A stretch of 64,000 nt of DNA from Cellulosimicrobium arenosum (lineage in GTDB: Bacteria > Actinomycetota > Actinomycetes > Actinomycetales > Cellulomonadaceae), in NCBI RefSeq assembly GCF_014837295.1, contig NZ_JACYHB010000015.1, forward strand, positions 48,718 through 112,717. Direction: 5' to 3'. Position numbers and translations under genes: made by a program. The notes under the pieces were generated by a model. It searched no databases, was not told the DNA's origin, and was given only the letters and a program-made list of their open reading frames with translations. Positions 1-9,106 of the stretch are shown here, one piece after another (the stretch's first letter is position 1; each line of letters starts with the position of its first letter).

Positions 1-1790
1 ACGTTCTGCGGGACGAGCCAGGTGTACTGCTCGGAGTTGCCCTCGTCGAACCCCGCCTGGCCGAACCCGGCCCCACCGTCGGCACGCACGAACGTGCCGT
101 CGGGGTTGCGCGCCGCCGACGTGCGCGTCACCGGGTCGAGGACGTGCTGCCACCACTGCCCGCGCTGGGCGAACTGCGTGGCGACATCGTCGTGCCCGAG
201 GGCGCTCGCCACCTGACCGATCGCGAAGTCGGCGATCGACCACTCGAGCGTGATCGAGGCGCCCACGACCTGGTGGTCACCCCGGAACTCCTCGGTCTGC
301 GGCGCGTAGCCGCGCTCGAGGTACGTCTCGATCCCCCGGCGCTGCACGTACCCGTTGTCGGTCGGCGCGGCGCTCGTCGCGCCCTTCACCATGTGCTCGA
401 GCGCCGACTCGACGTCGAAGTCGTGGGCGCCGAACGCGTACATGCTCGCAATGAGCGGCACCGACGAGTCACCCGTCATCTGGCCGACGTGCTGGTTCGC
501 GACCGGCCAGCGCGGCAGCCAGCCGCTCTGGTCGGCGTCGTTCACGAGAGACTGTGCCATGTCCGACGCGCGTTCCGGCTCGAGCACCGACTGCAGCGCA
601 CCCAGGGAGCGGTAGGTGTCCCAGTCGGAGAAGTTGGCATACTGGGTGTGGCCCGGCTCGACCTCGTGGATCTCGCCGTCGAAACCGATGTATCGACCGT
701 CCACGTCGTTGAACGTGTTGGGGTGCAGGAGCGAGTGGTAGAGCGACGTGTAGAGCATGGTCGTCGCGTCCTCGTCCTCGCCCGCGACGCGGACCTTGCC
801 GAGCAGGTCGGACCACGCCGCGCGCGTGGCGTCCCGCACGGCGTCGAAGTCGAAGCCCGGGATCTCCGCGGCGAGGTTCGCGCGGGCCCCGTCGACGCTG
901 ACGTAGGACATGCCCACCTTGGCCTGGACGGTGCTGCCCGGCGCGAACGTCAGCCACGCGCCGGCGCCGTCGCCGTCGGAGGAGGCATCACCGGGTGAGA
1001 CGGTCGAGCCCTCCCACGTGCCGTACGACTCCGAGTCCTGGTCGAGCTCGATCGCGAAGTACGTGGTCTGCGTGTTGTTCTTGCCGCAGAAGCCGCCGGT
1101 CGTCACCGATCCCGTGATCGTGCGCGCGTCCTCGACGTCGATGGTCGCGTTCTTCACGCTCGCGAGCGAGCCCGCCGCATTGATGATGATCTGGGCGTCC
1201 TTGCCGTCGTCCGGGTACTCGAACGACAGTCCGCCGGAGCGCGTCGCGGCCGAGAGCTCGGCCTCGATGCCCGAGTCCTGGAGCGTGACCGAGTACCGCC
1301 CGACCTCGGCGTTCTCGGAGTCGTGGCTGAAGGTCTCCTTGCGGTCCCACGGGTACGTGCCGACGTCGCCCGTCACGGGCAGGATCGGGACGTCACCGAA
1401 GATCCAGCAGCCCGCCGCGGCGTGCGTCATGGAGAAGCCGCGGATCGCGGAGTGCGAGTAGCGATACCCGGCATAGGCCTTGTCGCCGTTGTCGACGGAG
1501 ACCTGCGTGTCCGGGGAGAGCTGCATCATGCCGAACGGCATCGACGGGCCGGGGAAGTTGTTGATCTCGCCGACGACGCCGGTCGCCTGACCGGTTCCCA
1601 CCATGGGGTCGACGTAGGCGAGCGGGTCGGAGACGAGTGCCGCGTCGTCCGCGGCCGCGGGCGCCGCGATCGGCGCCGGGGAGGCGGCCAGCGCGGGCGC
1701 GGCGCCGAGCCCTGCGGCGAGCAGTGCCGCAGCGGAGGCGGTCGCGACGATGCGACGGGCACCTCGGCGGCGAGGCGGGATGGGGTTCAT
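1..1790 (-). CDS. GH92 alpha-mannosidase, secreted (3' end outside window)
   Basis: Exo-acting alpha-mannosidase of glycoside hydrolase family 92, which removes mannose from mannans or N-glycans outside the cell. The start at 1790 has GAGGA eight bases upstream; an in-frame ATG at 1814 is the alternative. A signal peptide is visible: charged MNPIPPRRRGARR, a hydrophobic stretch, then an Ala-rich cleavage region near residue 35. The mature part opens with the family's Y-V-D-P-x-V-G-T-G block, followed by PFGMMQLSPD. About 596 codons are in the window; the frame is open to the left edge, where the conserved D-E-G-N-x-x-Q-Y-x-W block is reached, so the C-terminal part of the catalytic domain is missing. 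The Glu of that block, which I equate with the GH92 general acid, is kept. It lies 130 bases downstream of a second GH92 gene in the same direction. Substrate linkage cannot be told from sequence. Confidence 0.9.
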   Translation of the reverse strand, partial: MNPIPPRRRGARRIVATASAAALLAAGLGAAPALAASPAPIAAPAAADDAALVSDPLAYVDPMVGTGQATGVVGEINNFPGPSMPFGMMQLSPDTQVSVDNGDKAYAGYRYSHSAIRGFSMTHAAAGCWIFGDVPILPVTGDVGTYPWDRKETFSHDSENAEVGRYSVTLQDSGIEAELSAATRSGGLSFEYPDDGKDAQIIINAAGSLASVKNATIDVEDARTITGSVTTGGFCGKNNTQTTYFAIELDQDSESYGTWEGSTVSPGDASSDGDGAGAWLTFAPGSTVQAKVGMSYVSVDGARANLAAEIPGFDFDAVRDATRAAWSDLLGKVRVAGEDEDATTMLYTSLYHSLLHPNTFNDVDGRYIGFDGEIHEVEPGHTQYANFSDWDTYRSLGALQSVLEPERASDMAQSLVNDADQSGWLPRWPVANQHVGQMTGDSSVPLIASMYAFGAHDFDVESALEHMVKGATSAAPTDNGYVQRRGIETYLERGYAPQTEEFRGDHQVVGASITLEWSIADFAIGQVASALGHDDVATQFAQRGQWWQHVLDPVTRTSAARNPDGTFVRADGGAGFGQAGFDEGNSEQYTWLVPQN

Positions 1791-1865
1791 GGGGATGCTG
1801 TCCTCGGGTCTCATGTGGTCGTCAGGTCTCGTCGGTCCGGGAGTCGTGCCCGGCCGGTGGGAGAT

Positions 1866-1902
1866 CGCGGCGGTGCGGGGCAGCACACCTCGCACCGCCG
1901 CG
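1866..1902 (-). terminator. Hairpin between the two GH92 genes
   Basis: A perfect 12-bp inverted repeat (CGCGGCGGTGCG and its complement) encloses a 13-base loop just after the stop codon of the larger GH92 gene. There is no T-tract. It may end the upstream transcript or reduce read-through into the second mannosidase gene. Confidence 0.5.
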
Positions 1903-1920
1903 GTCCTCATCGGGCGTCCG

Positions 1921-4900
1921 TCACGAGCAGGACGCGGCGTCGTAGGCGGTCGTGACCTGCTGCGGCTCGCCGCCCTCGGTCGTCACCGTGACGGTGACCT
2001 CGCCGGCCTCGACGTCCGCGGCTCGCACGGCGAACGACTGGTAGGCGTTCTTGCCCGGCTCCACCTGGGCGAACGACTTCGCGCCGTAGGCGGTCGCGAG
2101 CTCGATCGCCGCGGTCTCCTCGCCGGTGTTCGTCGCCCGCACGGCCACGAACGCCTTGCCCGCCAGGCAGCGCGCCTGCGCGGTGACCTCGACCTGCGGG
2201 GCGGGCTCGGCGCCCGTCGCGTCGGTCGCGATCGCGAACACGTGCAGCTGCTTGTCCTCGGGCAGCGTGATCGACGTGAGCACCTTGCCCTCGGGCAGCG
2301 CGATCGGCGACGTCGCGTAGAGCCCGCACCCGATGTTCTGGGTGCCCGTGCCGTCACCGCGCGCCCCGGCCTTGGCGACGAGGATGTTGTCCTTCTCCGG
2401 GTTCCCGGTGCACCAGTCACTGAGCCGCGCGCTTGCCGTGGAGGTGGTGCCGTCGGCGTAGCCGAGCACCAGGTCACCGCCGTGCGTGCCGTTCGTGGCG
2501 GTCCCGACCACCGAGATCGTCCGCGCGGAACGCAGCTCCTCGGGGACCTTCAGGACCTGGCCGTCCGCCAGGGTGTTGTCCGGCTCGCCCGCGGCGGGAG
2601 CGCCGAGGGTGTAGGTCAGGTCCGTCCCGGGCACGCTGAGCTCCAGGCCCTGCACGGCACCCGCGTCGGCAAGGGCGCCGCGCAGCAGGTAGTAGCCGAG
2701 GCCGTCGAGGTCCGCGTTGCCCTTGCCCTCGTCGCCGATGCCGACGTTGTCGAACGTGTCCGCGATCCACGACTCGCCCGAGACCACGACCTTCACCTCA
2801 CGGGTGGTCTCGATCCCGGCGTCGTCGCTCACGACGAGCCGGACCGTGTGCAGTCCGGGCTCCGCGTCCGCGGGAGCCGTGAGCGTGATCGTGCCCTCGA
2901 CCGTGGCCGGGAGCCCGTCGGACTCCGCGGACCAGTCCGCGAGGTCCGTCGTGGCCTGGACAGCGTCGTCGGACGACACCTCGAGCGTGCCCTCCTTGGT
3001 GCCCTCGCCCTGGGCGACGACCTGGACGGACATCTCGGTCGAGCCGCCGGGTGCGAGGACCGGCTGGCGCGGCGAGGCGCCGACGAACAGCCGCTCGACC
3101 GTCCCGTCGGCCGGCACGACGGCGCCCGGCGAGGCCGCCGCGTCCGTCGCCCAGGCGGACGGCTCGGAACCGACGCTCACGTCGAGCGTGCCGGCCGACG
3201 TGAGCTCGTCACCGGTGACCCATGCGCGGTCGAGGTCGTCGCCGTCGAGGGAGACGGACTGCGTGTAGTGCGCGTCGTCCGACACGCCGTCGGCCGTCAG
3301 GTGGAGCGCGTCCTTGCCGAAGACCTCCGGGTCGAGCGTGACGGTCACGTCGTCGAACGCCGGCGTCGTCAGGCCCCACATGTCGGTGCCCGGGACGATC
3401 GGGTAGACGCCGATCGAGGAGAGCACGTTCCACGCCGACATCGTGCCGAGGTCGTCGTTGCCCGTGACGCCGTCCGGGCCGTCGGTGAAGAGCGTCGACG
3501 CCGCGCGGACCACGTCCGTGGTCTTCCACGGCTGGCCCGTCCACAGGTACGTGTACGGCGCGGTCAGGTTGGGCTCGTTGTTCGGGTTGTAGGTCTTCCA
3601 GCCGTAGTAGTCGTACGTGCCGTTGACCCAGACGTCGCGCGCGACGCGCGCCGGGTCCTTGACGAGCTGGTCGTACGCGAAGAAGTCGTCGAGCCGGTCG
3701 GTCGCCGCGTCCGTGCCACCCATGAGGTCGAACAGCCCGGGGAAGTCCTGCGGGGCCAGCCACTGGTACTGCACGGCCGTGCCCTCGTGGAACCCGTCGG
3801 ACTGCGCGGGGTCGGGGTCGCCCACGAAGAACCCGTCCGCGTTGCGGGCCCGGAAGTTGCCGGTGCGCGGGTCGAACACGTTGCGGAAGCTCTGGCCGCG
3901 CGCGGCGTAGCGGGCGGCGTCGTCGTCGTGTCCGAGGCCGTCGGCCATGGTCGACAGCATCGCGTCGGAGAGGGCGTACTCCATGGTGGCGGAGCCGCCG
4001 TGCTGCAGGTCGTAGTCACCCGGGTCGCCGTGGCGCGACGGCTCGTGCGGGACGAACCCGTCGCGCAGGTACTCGACGTTCCCCGCGCGCCCATTGTCCG
4101 GCGAGTCGGCCGGCGGGACACCGTCGGCGTTCTGCGTCAGGACGGCATACGCCTCCTCCTCGTGGCCCGCGAGCAGGCCCTGCTTCCACGCGCTGACGAG
4201 GAACACCGTGCCCGGGTCACCGGTCATGATGTTGGTCTCGACGGTCCCGTAGCCCCAGCGCGGGAGCCAGCCGTTCTGCTCGCCCTGACGCACGAGCGAG
4301 AGCGCCATGTCCGCCGACTCCTTCGGAGCCAGCAGGTAGAGCAGCTGCTGCTGCGTGCGGTACGTGTCCCACAGCGAGTAGTTCTGGTAGTACACGGAGG
4401 GCTCGCCCGCCACGCCCGCGGAGTGGACCTCCTGGTCCCAGCCGCGGTAGCGGCCGTCGACGTCGGACCCGACGTTCGGCGCGAGGAAGCTGCGGTACAG
4501 CGACGAGTAGAACGTCCGCAGGTCGGTCTCGTCCCCCTGCGCCACCTTGACCAGACCGAGGCGCTCCTCCCAGGCGGCGCGCGCGGCGTCGTGCAGGTCG
4601 TCGAACGTGCCCGTCTCTGCGGCCAGGTTCGCCGCGGCGCCGTCGGGACCGACGTAGCTCATGGCGGTGACGGCCTCGACGTCGAGGTCGCCGCCGGTGG
4701 TGTCGAACGTGACGTATGCACCGCGACGGCCCTCGCCGCCGATCGACTCGTCCGCCCCCGCCGTGACGGTGTCGCCGTCCCACGTGCCGTGGGCCGTGAA
4801 GGGGCGGTCGAACGTCGTGCGGGTCCAGATGGTCTGCGGCTCGGTGTCCTGGCAGAACCCGCGCACGGTGATCTCGGTCTCGACCGTGTGGTCGTCGACG

Positions 4901-5586
4901 ACGTGGACGGTCGAGCCGGTGACCCGGTTGAGCGCCTGTCCCGCGTTGAGCAGCACGTTCGCCTGCTCGGTCGCGGGGAACGTGTAGCGCTGGACACCGG
5001 TGTGCTCGGTCGCGGTGAGCTCCGCGTCGATGGTGCCTTCGGCGCCCTCGAGCCCGACACGGTAGTAGCCGGGCGAGGCGTCCTCGTCGTCGTGCGAGAA
5101 GCCGAGCGCGTACTGCGCGTAGTCGGTCGACGTGATGTCACCGGTCGTGGGCAGGACGGGCAGCGGGCCCCCGAGGCCGCAACCGACGCCGGACAGGTGG
5201 ACGAGCGAGAAGCCGCGGATTGCCGTGCGGTCGTAGTCGTAGCCGACGTTGTGCCCGTTGTCGGGCGAGAGCTGGACCATCCCGAACGGCACGGCCGCGC
5301 CCGGGTACGTGTTCCCGTCGTCCTTCGTCCCGATGAACGGGTTCACGTAGTCGACCAGCGGGTCCTCGACGGCCGCAGCGGCGGCGTCGGACTCCGTCGC
5401 TGCCGGGTCGGCAGGGGCCGCCGACGCCGAGGTGGTCAGACCGGGGACGACCAGCCCGACGACCGTGAGGGCGGCGACAGCCGCCCCGACCGCTCGTCGG
5501 GAGTCTCTCGCCCCTCCGCCGGGTGGCTGTGCTCGACCGATCGGCGCTCGACCCGTCGACGTCCGTACGACGCTCTGTACCCGCAT
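1921..5586 (-). CDS. GH92 alpha-mannosidase with C-terminal accessory domains
   Basis: Large secreted exo-alpha-mannosidase (1221 aa). The start at 5586 is chosen because AAGGAG lies eight bases upstream; the frame is open further 5' but without family similarity. A long basic n-region containing SRR precedes a hydrophobic segment and a likely cleavage at ASA near residue 56; Tat export is possible but weakly supported. The catalytic domain (about 75-780) shows Y-V-N-P-F-I-G-T, PFGMVQLSPDNG, H-E-G-T-x-x-Q-Y (Glu601, probable general acid), N-N-E-P (Glu671) and G-N-D-D-L-G-T-M-S-A-W (709-719). After it come an Ig-like NEW3-type domain (about 830-930) and a beta-rich, probably carbohydrate-binding module, then a Cys-containing C-terminal domain. 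A LacI-type operator lies 86 bases upstream of the start, so control by a sugar-responsive repressor is likely; the repressor gene is not in the window. Confidence 0.93.
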   Translation of the reverse strand: MRVQSVVRTSTGRAPIGRAQPPGGGARDSRRAVGAAVAALTVVGLVVPGLTTSASAAPADPAATESDAAAAAVEDPLVDYVNPFIGTKDDGNTYPGAAVPFGMVQLSPDNGHNVGYDYDRTAIRGFSLVHLSGVGCGLGGPLPVLPTTGDITSTDYAQYALGFSHDDEDASPGYYRVGLEGAEGTIDAELTATEHTGVQRYTFPATEQANVLLNAGQALNRVTGSTVHVVDDHTVETEITVRGFCQDTEPQTIWTRTTFDRPFTAHGTWDGDTVTAGADESIGGEGRRGAYVTFDTTGGDLDVEAVTAMSYVGPDGAAANLAAETGTFDDLHDAARAAWEERLGLVKVAQGDETDLRTFYSSLYRSFLAPNVGSDVDGRYRGWDQEVHSAGVAGEPSVYYQNYSLWDTYRTQQQLLYLLAPKESADMALSLVRQGEQNGWLPRWGYGTVETNIMTGDPGTVFLVSAWKQGLLAGHEEEAYAVLTQNADGVPPADSPDNGRAGNVEYLRDGFVPHEPSRHGDPGDYDLQHGGSATMEYALSDAMLSTMADGLGHDDDAARYAARGQSFRNVFDPRTGNFRARNADGFFVGDPDPAQSDGFHEGTAVQYQWLAPQDFPGLFDLMGGTDAATDRLDDFFAYDQLVKDPARVARDVWVNGTYDYYGWKTYNPNNEPNLTAPYTYLWTGQPWKTTDVVRAASTLFTDGPDGVTGNDDLGTMSAWNVLSSIGVYPIVPGTDMWGLTTPAFDDVTVTLDPEVFGKDALHLTADGVSDDAHYTQSVSLDGDDLDRAWVTGDELTSAGTLDVSVGSEPSAWATDAAASPGAVVPADGTVERLFVGASPRQPVLAPGGSTEMSVQVVAQGEGTKEGTLEVSSDDAVQATTDLADWSAESDGLPATVEGTITLTAPADAEPGLHTVRLVVSDDAGIETTREVKVVVSGESWIADTFDNVGIGDEGKGNADLDGLGYYLLRGALADAGAVQGLELSVPGTDLTYTLGAPAAGEPDNTLADGQVLKVPEELRSARTISVVGTATNGTHGGDLVLGYADGTTSTASARLSDWCTGNPEKDNILVAKAGARGDGTGTQNIGCGLYATSPIALPEGKVLTSITLPEDKQLHVFAIATDATGAEPAPQVEVTAQARCLAGKAFVAVRATNTGEETAAIELATAYGAKSFAQVEPGKNAYQSFAVRAADVEAGEVTVTVTTEGGEPQQVTTAYDAASCS

Positions 5587-5671
5587 GCAGGTCACTCCTT
5601 CGTGCTCCACGACCTCGTGGGAATCGTCCAGCTGCCGGCGGCTGTGCCGACACCGCTTACCCTGACACAGG

Positions 5672-5687
5672 TTGACAGCGCTATCAA
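5672..5687. promoter_or_regulatory. LacI-family operator in the GH92/helicase intergenic region
   Basis: TTGACAGCGCTATCAA is a 16-bp near-perfect palindrome with the central GC typical of LacI/GalR-family operators; each half reads TTGAyAGC. On the minus strand its TTGATA end can serve as a -35 with CAGGGT 17 bases downstream as a poor -10, so a bound repressor would block the mannosidase promoter. It also lies about 60 bases upstream of the divergent helicase gene, which has its own promoter nearer the start. Confidence 0.75.
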
Positions 5688-5734
5688 GCCGGTCGTGGGT
5701 GGAATCTGATCGAACCGAGGCAGTTCGGACCTGA

Positions 5735-5740
5735 GACACT
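5735..5740 (+). promoter_or_regulatory. Leaderless-type -10 of the helicase gene
   Basis: GACACT ends six bases before the GTG start at 5747 and there is no Shine-Dalgarno sequence, the arrangement expected when transcription starts on the start codon. Confidence 0.45.
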
Positions 5741-5746
5741 CGGGGC

Positions 5747-8485
5747 GTGACCACGACGACCGGCCGGACCGCCTCGCTCCTCGCCCACGTCCCCGCGCCC
5801 ACGGGCAGGACGCCCGACCCGGACGCGCTGTACGAGGGGTTCACCACCTGGGTGGGCGAGCAGGGCCTCGAGCTCTACCCCCACCAGAGCGAGGCGCTCA
5901 TCGAGCTGGTCACCGGCTCGCACGTCATCCTGGCCACGCCCACGGGGTCGGGCAAGTCGCTCGTCGCCATGGGTGCGCAGTTCGCGGCCCTGGCCGCACA
6001 CCGCTCAGGTCGGGGCGGGCGCACGTTCTACACCGCGCCGCTCAAGGCCCTCGTGAGCGAGAAGTTCTTCGCGCTCGTCGCAGCGTTCGGGTCGACGAAC
6101 GTCGGCATGATGACCGGCGACTCCGCCGTCAACGCCGACGCACCGATCATCTGCTGCACCGCCGAGATCCTCGCGAACCTCGCCCTGCGCCGCGGCGACC
6201 GAGCCAGCGGGTCCGCGGACGACGCGATCTCCCAGGTCGTCATGGACGAGTTCCACTTCTACGCGGACCCCCAGCGCGGCTGGGCCTGGCAGGTCCCGCT
6301 CCTCGAGCTCACGGACACCCAGTTCCTGCTGATGTCCGCGACGCTCGGTGACACGACGCGGTTCGTCGACGAGCTCACCGAGCGCACCGGACGAGCGGTA
6401 GCCGAGGTCAGCACGGCCGAGCGTCCCGTCCCGCTCCACTTCTCGTACGTCGTCGAGCCCCTGACCGAGGTCATCGAAGAGCTCGTCACGACGTACCGCG
6501 CTCCCGTGTACGTCGTGCACTTCACGCAGAAGGACGCGGTCGAGCGCGCCCAGTCGCTCCTGTCGACGAAGCTCTCCTCGCGCGCCGAGAAGGACGCCAT
6601 CGCCACCGAGCTCGGCGACTTCCGGTTCGGCACCGGCTTCGGCAAGACGCTCAGCAAGTTCCTGCGGGCCGGCGTCGGGGTGCACCACGCAGGCATGCTC
6701 CCCAAGTACCGGCGCCTCGTCGAACGCCTCACGCAGCGCGGTCTGCTCAAGGTCGTGTGCGGGACGGACACGCTCGGTGTGGGGATCAACGTGCCGATCC
6801 GCACGGTCCTGCTCACGTCGCTCGTCAAGTTCGACGGCGAGCGCATGCGCCACCTCACGGCACGCGAGTTCCACCAGATCGCCGGGCGCGCAGGGCGCGC
6901 GGGGTACGACACGCTCGGCGAGGTGCTCGTCATGGCGCCCGAGCACGTCGTCGAGAACCGCAAGATGCTCGCCAAGGCGGGCGACGACCCGAAGAAGCTC
7001 AAGAAGATCGTGCGCAAGAAGGCCCCGCAGGGGTCCGTGAACTGGACCGACGCGACGTTCGAGCGCCTGCGCGACGCCGATCCGGAACCGCTGTCGAGCC
7101 ACTTCCGCGTGACCCACGCGATGGTGCTCAACGTCCTCGCCCGGTCGGAGCGCCACGGGCACGGTCACTCCACCGACCCCGACGCCGGCCAGCGCGACCC
7201 CGTCACCGCGATGCGCCACCTCCTGCTCGCCAACCACGACACCGAGTCCCAGCGCCGCGAGCACGTGCGCCAGACGTTCCGCATCTACCGTTCCCTGCGC
7301 GTCGCGGGGATCGTCGAGCGCGTGCGCGTCCCCGACCCGTCCACGCCGGCGGGGTACCGCCCGAGCGTGCGTCTGACCGTCGACGTGCCGCGCGAGTTCG
7401 CGCTCAACCAGCCGCTGTCCCCCTTCGCGCTCGCCGCCCTCGACCTGCTCGACGTCGAGGGACCGGGCCACGCCCTCGACGTCGTCTCCGTCATCGAGGC
7501 GACGCTGGACGACCCGCGTCAGGTGCTCTACGCGCAGCAGAACACCGCGAAGGGCACGGCCGTCGCGGCCATGAAGGCCGAGGGGTACGAGTACGAGGAG
7601 CGGATGGCGCTGCTCGAGGAGATCACCTGGCCCAAGCCGCTCGAGGACCTCCTCACGCCGGCGTTCGCCACGTACAAGCAGTCCAACCCGTGGGTCGCCG
7701 ACGCCGAGCTCTCGCCGAAGTCCGTGGTGCGGGACATGGTGGAGCGCGCGATGACGTTCGCGGAGTTCGTCTCGGTGTACGGGCTGGAGCGGACCGAGGG
7801 CGTCGTCCTGCGGTACCTCGCCGACGCGTACCGCGCGCTGCGGCAGGTCGTGCCCGACGAGCACCGCACCGAGGACGTGCACGAGATCGTCGAGTGGCTT
7901 GGCGAGCTCGTCCGCGGCACCGACTCGTCACTGCTCGACGAGTGGGAGCGGATGTCCCGCCCGGTGGACGACGACGTGTCCGGCACGGGCAGCACCCAGT
8001 CCGGGGACGGTCCCCTGGCAGGGACGGGCGAGGACGCTCCCGCACGACCGGTCACCGGCAACCCGCGCGCGTTCCGGCGGCTCGTGCGCAACGCGATGTT
8101 CCGCCGGGTCGAGCTCGCGGCACGCGAGGACTACCACGGGCTCGCGGCGCTGGGAGGCGGCTGGGACGCCGACGCGTGGGGCGACGCCCTCGACCCGCTC
8201 TTCGAGACGCAGGGTGACGACGCGATCGGCATCGGCCCCTCCGCACGGGCGACGGGACTGTTCCAGGTCACCGAGCCGGGTGCCGAGCTGCCGGCCGGGC
8301 ACGAGGGTCCGACGACCGCCCACGTCCCCGGCGGCGTCGTGCCCCCGGGGACGTGGCTGGTCCGCCAGGTGCTCGACGACCCGGCGGGCGACCACGACTG
8401 GGCCCTCACGACGACGATCGACCTGCGAGCGAGCGACGAGGCCGGCGCGCCGGTGATCACCGTGCTGGCCGTCGGCCCGCTGTAG
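5747..8485 (+). CDS. DEAD/DEAH-box helicase with DUF3516 domain
   Basis: Superfamily 2 ATP-dependent helicase, 912 aa, of the Ski2-like group found across Actinobacteria. The N-terminal RecA domain has the Q-like motif YPHQSEAL (44-51), Walker A A-T-P-T-G-S-G-K-S (Lys70), motif II D-E-F-H (167-170) and motif III SAT. The second RecA domain (about 235-420) has the G-T-D-T-L-G-V-G-I-N motif and motif [12 protein letters not shown]. The C-terminal half matches the DUF3516 region that accompanies these helicases. It probably unwinds RNA or RNA/DNA duplexes; the substrate is unknown. The GTG start is leaderless-type. A short hairpin follows the stop, and the next gene is convergent. Confidence 0.92.
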   Translation: MTTTTGRTASLLAHVPAPTGRTPDPDALYEGFTTWVGEQGLELYPHQSEALIELVTGSHVILATPTGSGKSLVAMGAQFAALAAHRSGRGGRTFYTAPLKALVSEKFFALVAAFGSTNVGMMTGDSAVNADAPIICCTAEILANLALRRGDRASGSADDAISQVVMDEFHFYADPQRGWAWQVPLLELTDTQFLLMSATLGDTTRFVDELTERTGRAVAEVSTAERPVPLHFSYVVEPLTEVIEELVTTYRAPVYVVHFTQKDAVERAQSLLSTKLSSRAEKDAIATELGDFRFGTGFGKTLSKFLRAGVGVHHAGMLPKYRRLVERLTQRGLLKVVCGTDTLGVGINVPIRTVLLTSLVKFDGERMRHLTAREFHQIAGRAGRAGYDTLGEVLVMAPEHVVENRKMLAKAGDDPKKLKKIVRKKAPQGSVNWTDATFERLRDADPEPLSSHFRVTHAMVLNVLARSERHGHGHSTDPDAGQRDPVTAMRHLLLANHDTESQRREHVRQTFRIYRSLRVAGIVERVRVPDPSTPAGYRPSVRLTVDVPREFALNQPLSPFALAALDLLDVEGPGHALDVVSVIEATLDDPRQVLYAQQNTAKGTAVAAMKAEGYEYEERMALLEEITWPKPLEDLLTPAFATYKQSNPWVADAELSPKSVVRDMVERAMTFAEFVSVYGLERTEGVVLRYLADAYRALRQVVPDEHRTEDVHEIVEWLGELVRGTDSSLLDEWERMSRPVDDDVSGTGSTQSGDGPLAGTGEDAPARPVTGNPRAFRRLVRNAMFRRVELAAREDYHGLAALGGGWDADAWGDALDPLFETQGDDAIGIGPSARATGLFQVTEPGAELPAGHEGPTTAHVPGGVVPPGTWLVRQVLDDPAGDHDWALTTTIDLRASDEAGAPVITVLAVGPL

Positions 8486-8503
8486 GCCACGGATCGCCGT
8501 GGC
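8486..8503. terminator. Hairpin after helicase gene
   Basis: GCCACGG-ATCG-CCGTGGC directly follows the stop codon at 8485, between convergent genes. It is a 7-bp stem with a 4-base loop and no T-tract. Confidence 0.5.
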
Positions 8504-8527
8504 ACGCGCCGACCGCCCGGCGGCCGG

Positions 8528-8932
8528 TCACCCGACGGCCAGCAGTCCCCGCTCCGCCAGGACCTTCTTGGCGACGAGCGTCGCATTGAGCGCGCGGGGG
8601 AACCCGCAGTAGACGGCGGACTGCAGGAGCGCCTCGACGACCTCGGTCGGTGTGAGCCCGGCGTCGAGCGCGGCGTTGACGTGGATCTCGAGCTGCGGTT
8701 CGCAGCCCCCGAGCGCGGTCAGCATGCCGAGCGTGACGAGCTGCCGGTCCCGGGCCACCAGGCCGGGACGCGCGTAGATCTCGCCGTACGCCCACGCGGA
8801 GATCTGGTGCGCCAGCTCCGGGGAGACGTCCACGATCGCGTCGACGTGGGCGGCACCCGCCGCACCGTCCACCGCGTCGAACACCGCCCGCCCGTGCTCG
8901 TAGCGCTCCTTGCGGGTCGTGGGCTCGTCCAT
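8528..8932 (-). CDS. Carboxymuconolactone decarboxylase family protein
   Basis: Small all-helical protein of the CMD/AhpD superfamily (134 aa). Residues about 45-130 carry the family core, A-Y-G-E-I-Y-x-R-P-G-L followed by R-x-L-V-T-L-G-M-L-T-A and the E-x-x-x-H-x-x-A-A-L-x-A-G-x-T motif, closest in style to 4-carboxymuconolactone decarboxylase (PcaC), which acts in protocatechuate breakdown. No other aromatic-degradation genes are nearby, so a PcaC role is not supported by context; many such proteins are of unknown function. The start at 8932 has AAGGAG seven bases upstream. A possible promoter (TTGACG, 19 bases, TAGCCT at 9080-9085) overlaps the end of the preceding acetyltransferase gene. 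Confidence 0.85.
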   Translation of the reverse strand: MDEPTTRKERYEHGRAVFDAVDGAAGAAHVDAIVDVSPELAHQISAWAYGEIYARPGLVARDRQLVTLGMLTALGGCEPQLEIHVNAALDAGLTPTEVVEALLQSAVYCGFPRALNATLVAKKVLAERGLLAVG

Positions 8933-9033
8933 GGGTCCGCTCCTTCGTCCGGGGTGGGTCGACAGGACGAGGTGGTACCGGTTGCCGGTCGCCGGCGCGG
9001 GCAGCACGTGCGGCCTCGCGCGCTTCCGTCGCG

Positions 9034-9056
9034 CCGCGGCAGCGAGTCTGCCGCGG
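9034..9056. terminator. Hairpin between GNAT and CMD genes
   Basis: CCGCGGCAG and its exact complement flank a 5-base loop. It could end the acetyltransferase transcript or form in the 5' untranslated region of the decarboxylase-like gene; the sequence does not decide between these. Confidence 0.4.
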
Positions 9057-9106
9057 GGTCCCCCTGCGTCACGTCGGACAGGCTAGGGGACGCGGCACTC
9101 TCCACG

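Noticed and set aside
1..1790. Classifying the partial GH92 enzyme as a mannose-1-phosphodiester uncapping type.
   Set aside because: The Glu I equate with the general acid is retained, and the diagnostic downstream region is outside the window.
1750..5709. A very long open frame on the plus strand (about 1300 codons) antisense to the GH92 gene, and similar long antisense frames across much of the window.
   Set aside because: High-GC codon bias leaves antisense frames open. Their translations are Arg/Val/His-rich without recognisable domains, while the opposite strand encodes clear families.
8528..8932. Naming the CMD-family gene pcaC.
   Set aside because: No protocatechuate pathway neighbours, and the family has many members with other or unknown roles.
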